From: DASXRC01 sp036506495
Lineage (GTDB): Bacteria > Actinomycetota > Actinomycetes > Mycobacteriales > Micromonosporaceae
Length of the DNA: 7,629 nucleotides
Assembly (NCBI GenBank): GCA_036506495.1
Contig: DASXRQ010000058.1
Span: 1 to 7,629, forward strand
Direction of reading: 5' to 3'
Of the stretch, positions 4,797 through 7,629 are shown piece after piece (positions within the stretch are counted from its first letter, which is position 1; each line of letters begins with the position of its first letter). Both the position numbers and the translations under genes were made by a program. A model generated the notes under the pieces. That model saw only the letters and a program-made list of their open reading frames with translations. It had not been told where the DNA came from and ran no database searches.

Positions 4797-5390
4797 ATGT
4801 ACGAGGGCGTAATCCAGGATCTGATCGACGAACTCGGTCGTCTCCCCGGTGTGGGACCGAAGAGCGCCCAGCGCATCGCGTTCCACATCCTGTCGGCCGA
4901 CCCGGCGGACGTGCACCGGCTGGCGGCGGCGCTGGAGAAGGTCAAGGAGCGGGTGCGGTTCTGCGCGACCTGCTACAACGTCGCGGAGTCTGAGCAGTGC
5001 CGGATCTGCCGGGATCCGCGGCGTACCGATGAGGTCCTCTGCGTCGTCGAGGAGCCCAAGGACGTGGTGGCAATCGAGCGAACCGGCGAGTTCCGCGGCC
5101 GGTACCACGTACTCGGTGGGGCGATCAACCCGCTGGAGGGGATCGGCCCGGACAACCTGCGCATCCGCGAGCTGATGGCCCGGCTCAATGACGGGACGGT
5201 CAAGGAGCTGATCGTGGCCACCGACCCGAATACCGAGGGGGAGGCGACCGCCACCTACCTCGGGCTGTTGGTCAAGCCGATGGGCATCGCGGTCACCCGG
5301 CTCGCCAGCGGGCTACCGGTCGGCGGTGATCTCGAGTACGCCGACGAGATCACGCTGGGTCGCGCCTTCGAGGGCCGCCGCGCGATCTGA
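4797..5390 (+). CDS. recR: Recombination mediator protein RecR
   Basis: A 197-aa protein of normal RecR length. RecR forms a ring-shaped clamp with RecO (or RecF) that helps RecA displace SSB at single-strand gaps. Seen in order: helix-hairpin-helix LGRLPGVGPKSAQRIAFHIL (13-32), a C4 zinc finger with Cys56, 59, 68 and 71, a Toprim domain from about 79 to 173 (VVEEPKDVVAIE...HVLGG...LIVATDPNTEGE) and the C-terminal VGGDLEYADEITLGRAFEGR segment that completes the fold. The ATG at 4797 is chosen because MYEGVIQDLIDELGRLPG matches the family N-terminus; the frame extends upstream into ybaB without similarity. The ribosome site is weak (CCAGAG), so translation is probably coupled to ybaB, which ends 10 bp before. 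Confidence 0.97.
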   Translation: MYEGVIQDLIDELGRLPGVGPKSAQRIAFHILSADPADVHRLAAALEKVKERVRFCATCYNVAESEQCRICRDPRRTDEVLCVVEEPKDVVAIERTGEFRGRYHVLGGAINPLEGIGPDNLRIRELMARLNDGTVKELIVATDPNTEGEATATYLGLLVKPMGIAVTRLASGLPVGGDLEYADEITLGRAFEGRRAI

Positions 5391-5762
5391 CGTTGCCCGT
5401 TCAGTCTTAAAACCGATCAATATGCTCAAACACGGTGCATCAGACATTTTTCTCTGCGCCCGATGTAACAGCGCCATCACATTGCGGACTGGGGTTGGTC
5501 ACATCGCCCCTTCCGGCTTGACCGGCGGCGGCCCGGCCGGCGAAGGTGCCGTTACTGCCGGGTGACGCACGTCTCTGACGGCCGCCGGACCGCGCCGAAA
5601 ATCGCTGCCCGGTTGCCGCGAGACCGCCGACGGGCCACGTGTAACTTGTGGCACGCGAAGCGTGTAATGCTCGCCTCGCAGTGGGGCCCCGGTGGCGGAT
5701 ATGCTGCCCGGCCGAGGCAAGGCCGGCGCCGGTGCGCCGGAGCAGGGAGAGGACGAGGCGAC
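5391..5762. other. Intergenic region upstream of the peptide transporter operon
   Basis: A 372-bp gap with no convincing gene. Bases about 5400-5475 are strikingly AT-rich for this genome (TTAAAA at 5407-5412, a T5 run at 5447-5451), and a -10-like TATGCT lies at 5421-5426 without a good -35. The rest returns to high GC. CGTGTAA occurs twice as a direct repeat (5638-5644 and 5661-5667), and CACGC-GAA-GCGTG (5652-5664) is an inverted repeat overlapping the second copy. These may be regulatory sites for the operon that begins at 5763, leaving a leader of uncertain length. No riboswitch class or clear terminator is recognised. Confidence 0.45.
5652..5664. promoter_or_regulatory. Inverted repeat CACGC-GAA-GCGTG flanked by CGTGTAA direct repeats
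   Basis: A perfect 5-bp stem with a 3-base loop, about 100 bp upstream of the permease start. Its right arm overlaps the second of two CGTGTAA copies (5638-5644, 5661-5667; 23-bp period). The spacing of about two helical turns could suit a regulator binding one DNA face. Function is inferred from position only. Confidence 0.3.
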
Positions 5763-6794
5763 ATGGGCGGTCCTACCGAAATGACCGAGGCCGCCGCACA
5801 GGCGCGGACGGCCGAGCCGCTGGCCGGCGAGGAGCTGGCCGTCGTCGAAGGCGCGGCGATCGAGGGTCGGTCGCTTCGCCAGATCGCCTGGCGACGTCTC
5901 AAGCGGGACAAGGGCGCGATGGCGGGCGCTGTCGTCATCATCCTGCTAATCCTCATGGCCCTGTTCGCGCCGCTGATCGTCAAGGCCTTTGGGTACCCGC
6001 CCAACTCCGTCCACCCCGAGACGCTGGATCCCGCGACCCAGGCGCCCCTGTACCAGTTCCCGTTCGGGAAGTTCAGCTCGGCCCACTACTTCGGTACCGA
6101 CGCGCCGCTGGGCCACGACCTGTTCAGCGAGACCGTCTACGGCGCGCGGATCTCGCTCCTCGTCGCGTTCTTCGCCACCGTCCTCTCGGTCGTGATCGGC
6201 GCGACGCTCGGCCTGGTCGCCGGCTACTTCGGCGGCTGGATCGACACGGTCGTCAGCCGGGCGATGGACGTGTTCCTCGCCTTCCCGATCCTCGTCTTCG
6301 CCATCGCGCTGGCCGGCGTCGTGCCCGACACCGCCTTCGGCCTGAGCGGCGGAAGCCTGCGGGTCGTCTTGTTGATCTTCATCATCGGCTTCTTCAACTG
6401 GGGTTACATCGCGCGTGTCATCCGCGGTCAGACCCTGTCGCTGCGCGAGCGCGAGTTCGTGGACGCGGCCCGCAGTCTCGGCGCCCGCGGTCCGTACATC
6501 CTTTTCAAGGAGATGCTGCCGAACCTCATCGCACCCATCCTGATCTACGCGACGCTGCTGATCCCTACGAACATCCTGTTCGAAGCGGCGCTGTCCTTCC
6601 TCGGCGTCGGCATCCAGCGGCAGGCCAGCGGAGAGCCGATGGTCACCTGGGGCGGCATGCTCTCCGAGGCGGTGCACTACTACACGCTGCCGCATTTCAT
6701 GTTCTGGCCCGGTATAGCGATCTTCATCACCGTGCTGGCGTTCAACCTCTTCGGCGATGGACTGCGCGATGCGCTGGATCCCAAGACCCGATGA
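5763..6794 (+). CDS. ABC transporter permease, DppC/OppC type
   Basis: One of two membrane subunits of a peptide/nickel-class (family 5) ABC importer, in the cytoplasmic membrane. The 343-aa product has a roughly 50-residue cytosolic N-terminus ending in a basic patch (RRLKRDKGAM), TM1 at 53-74, an outward segment with the family motif HYFGTDAPLGHDLFSETVYGARISL (109-133), and five further membrane helices near 130-155, 165-187, 199-218, 255-283 and 313-332. The EAA loop that docks on the ATPase is present (EFVDAARSLGARG...MLPN, 231-254). It ends in the GDGLRDALDP signature of DppC/OppC. The start ATG at 5763 follows GGGAGAGGA; an ATG at 5781 is possible. It is followed 49 bp later by the solute-binding protein gene, so they form one operon. 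The exact substrate cannot be told from sequence. Confidence 0.93.
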   Translation: MGGPTEMTEAAAQARTAEPLAGEELAVVEGAAIEGRSLRQIAWRRLKRDKGAMAGAVVIILLILMALFAPLIVKAFGYPPNSVHPETLDPATQAPLYQFPFGKFSSAHYFGTDAPLGHDLFSETVYGARISLLVAFFATVLSVVIGATLGLVAGYFGGWIDTVVSRAMDVFLAFPILVFAIALAGVVPDTAFGLSGGSLRVVLLIFIIGFFNWGYIARVIRGQTLSLREREFVDAARSLGARGPYILFKEMLPNLIAPILIYATLLIPTNILFEAALSFLGVGIQRQASGEPMVTWGGMLSEAVHYYTLPHFMFWPGIAIFITVLAFNLFGDGLRDALDPKTR

Positions 6795-6843
6795 GCCAAG
6801 GTTCCCGTAACGACGAGACTCCTACAACGAAGGGGAGTAGCAA

Positions 6844-7629
6844 ATGAGGAAAAGAGTGGTGACCGCGGTCGCAACCAGCGCCGTGCTCGCCCTTGGCCTC
6901 GCCGCGTGCGGCGGTGGCGGCGGCAACAACAACCAGAACAAGACCACGAACACGCCCCAGTTCAACGCGGCGATCGACAAGATCTTTAACCCTTCTGACA
7001 AGAAGGGCGGGATCATGAAGTTCGCCATCTCGTCGAACTGGGACTCGACGGACCCAGGCGACACGTACTACGGCCTATCCTGGAACCTGATCCGGACCTA
7101 CACCCGGGCATTGACAATGTTCAAGGTCGCGCCGGGCAAGGCGAGCGCTGAGCTCGTCGGTGACCTCGCTGAGGGCCTGGGCACGGCGAGCGACGGTGGC
7201 AAGACCTGGACGTACAAGCTGCGCGAGGGCCTGAAGTACGAGGACGGCACGCCGATCACGTCGAAGGACGTCGCGTATGGCGTGTCGCGGTCGCTGGAGA
7301 AGGGGACGCTTGTCAACGGCCCCACCTATTTCAACGACTTCCTCGACCTGAAGGGCTACAAGGGCCCGTACACGAGCAAGGGCCAGAACAACCCAGCGAT
7401 CGAAACCCCGGACGACCGGACGATCGTGTTCCACCTGGTGAAGGCGTTCGGTGGCTTCGACTACTTCGCGATGCTCCCAGCCACGGCTCCGGTGCCGCAG
7501 GCGAAGGACACCGGCGTGAAGTACAAGGAGCACCCGATCTCCTCCGGCCCGTACATGTTCAAGACGTACGAGCAGGACAAGAGCTTCACGCTCGTCCGCA
7601 ACCCGAACTGGGACCCGAAGACCGACCCG
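6844..7629 (+). CDS. Family 5 peptide-type ABC transporter solute-binding lipoprotein (3' end beyond window)
   Basis: A partial gene: 262 codons are open to the window edge, about half of the usual 530-600 aa. The start ATG at 6844 follows AAGGGGAG (6830-6837). The N-terminus is a lipoprotein signal: MRKRV, a hydrophobic core and the lipobox LAAC with Cys22, then a Gly/Asn-rich tether. The mature part carries SBP_bac_5 features: GGIMKFAISSNWDSTDPGDTYY, the hallmark SDGGKTWTYKLREGLKYEDGTPITSKDVAYGVSRSLE (about residues 117-152), TPDDRTIVFHL and PISSGPYMFKTYEQDKSFTLVRNPNWDP. It should capture oligopeptides or a similar solute outside the cell and pass it to the permease encoded just upstream. 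Substrate unknown. It was missed by a closed-frame search because its stop codon lies outside. Confidence 0.95.
   Translation, partial: MRKRVVTAVATSAVLALGLAACGGGGGNNNQNKTTNTPQFNAAIDKIFNPSDKKGGIMKFAISSNWDSTDPGDTYYGLSWNLIRTYTRALTMFKVAPGKASAELVGDLAEGLGTASDGGKTWTYKLREGLKYEDGTPITSKDVAYGVSRSLEKGTLVNGPTYFNDFLDLKGYKGPYTSKGQNNPAIETPDDRTIVFHLVKAFGGFDYFAMLPATAPVPQAKDTGVKYKEHPISSGPYMFKTYEQDKSFTLVRNPNWDPKTDP

Noticed and set aside
4623..5108. 161-codon - strand frame opposite ybaB and recR
   Set aside because: It is antisense to two conserved genes and has no start-site signal or protein family similarity.
5511..5550. GC-rich CCGGC/GCCGG region as a terminator for recR
   Set aside because: The outer CCTTC/GAAGG arms pair, but the next bases mismatch and no T-run follows, so no intrinsic terminator can be supported.
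5648..6847. 399-codon + strand frame overlapping the permease
   Set aside because: It is an Arg-rich frame-shifted shadow; the real permease frame shows membrane helices and the EAA loop.

Overview
This window is high-GC chromosomal DNA from an actinobacterium. The evidence is GC-rich third codon positions, GTG starts, serine tRNA genes without an encoded CCA end, and the conserved order SRP RNA - dnaX - ybaB/ebfC - recR. A Micromonosporaceae-like host is plausible, but this is an inference from gene style, not a measured placement.

Left edge (1-323): the end of what looks like an integrated mobile element. The 3' half of a tRNA-Ser(CGA) gene, from the anticodon loop to the discriminator base, lies at about 269-323 with no matching 5' half. 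This is the usual scar (attR-like) left when a tyrosine recombinase inserts into a tRNA gene. The element body and the restored intact tRNA should lie to the left, outside the window.

Region 332-1719: a ClpC2-like protein (N-terminal helix-turn-helix plus two Clp-N repeats, no ATPase) on the + strand converges with a small predicted lipoprotein on the - strand. The ClpC2-like gene has a striking control region: two perfect GTCAAC-N5-GTTGAC dyads carry the -35 and -10 elements of a promoter whose predicted start coincides with the ATG. This suggests a leaderless, self-repressed gene. Relatives of this protein bind antibiotics that attack the ClpC1 unfoldase.

Region 1720-2474: intergenic DNA and stable RNA genes. 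It holds two dyads upstream of the lipoprotein, tRNA-Ser(GGA) on the - strand, the small SRP RNA on the + strand, and several perfect short tandem repeats. Each stable RNA gene or remnant in the window is followed within about 35 bases by a short tandem repeat.

Region 2475-5390: dnaX (clamp-loader tau subunit), the YbaB/EbfC nucleoid-associated protein and recR (recombinational repair), all on the + strand. The ybaB-recR gap is only 10 bp. This is a conserved replication/repair cluster.

Region 5391-7629: a 372-bp gap containing an AT-rich pocket, then the start of a peptide/nickel-type ABC importer operon: a DppC/OppC-like permease followed 49 bp later by a family-5 solute-binding lipoprotein that runs off the right edge. 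The partner permease and ATPases are not in the window and probably lie downstream.
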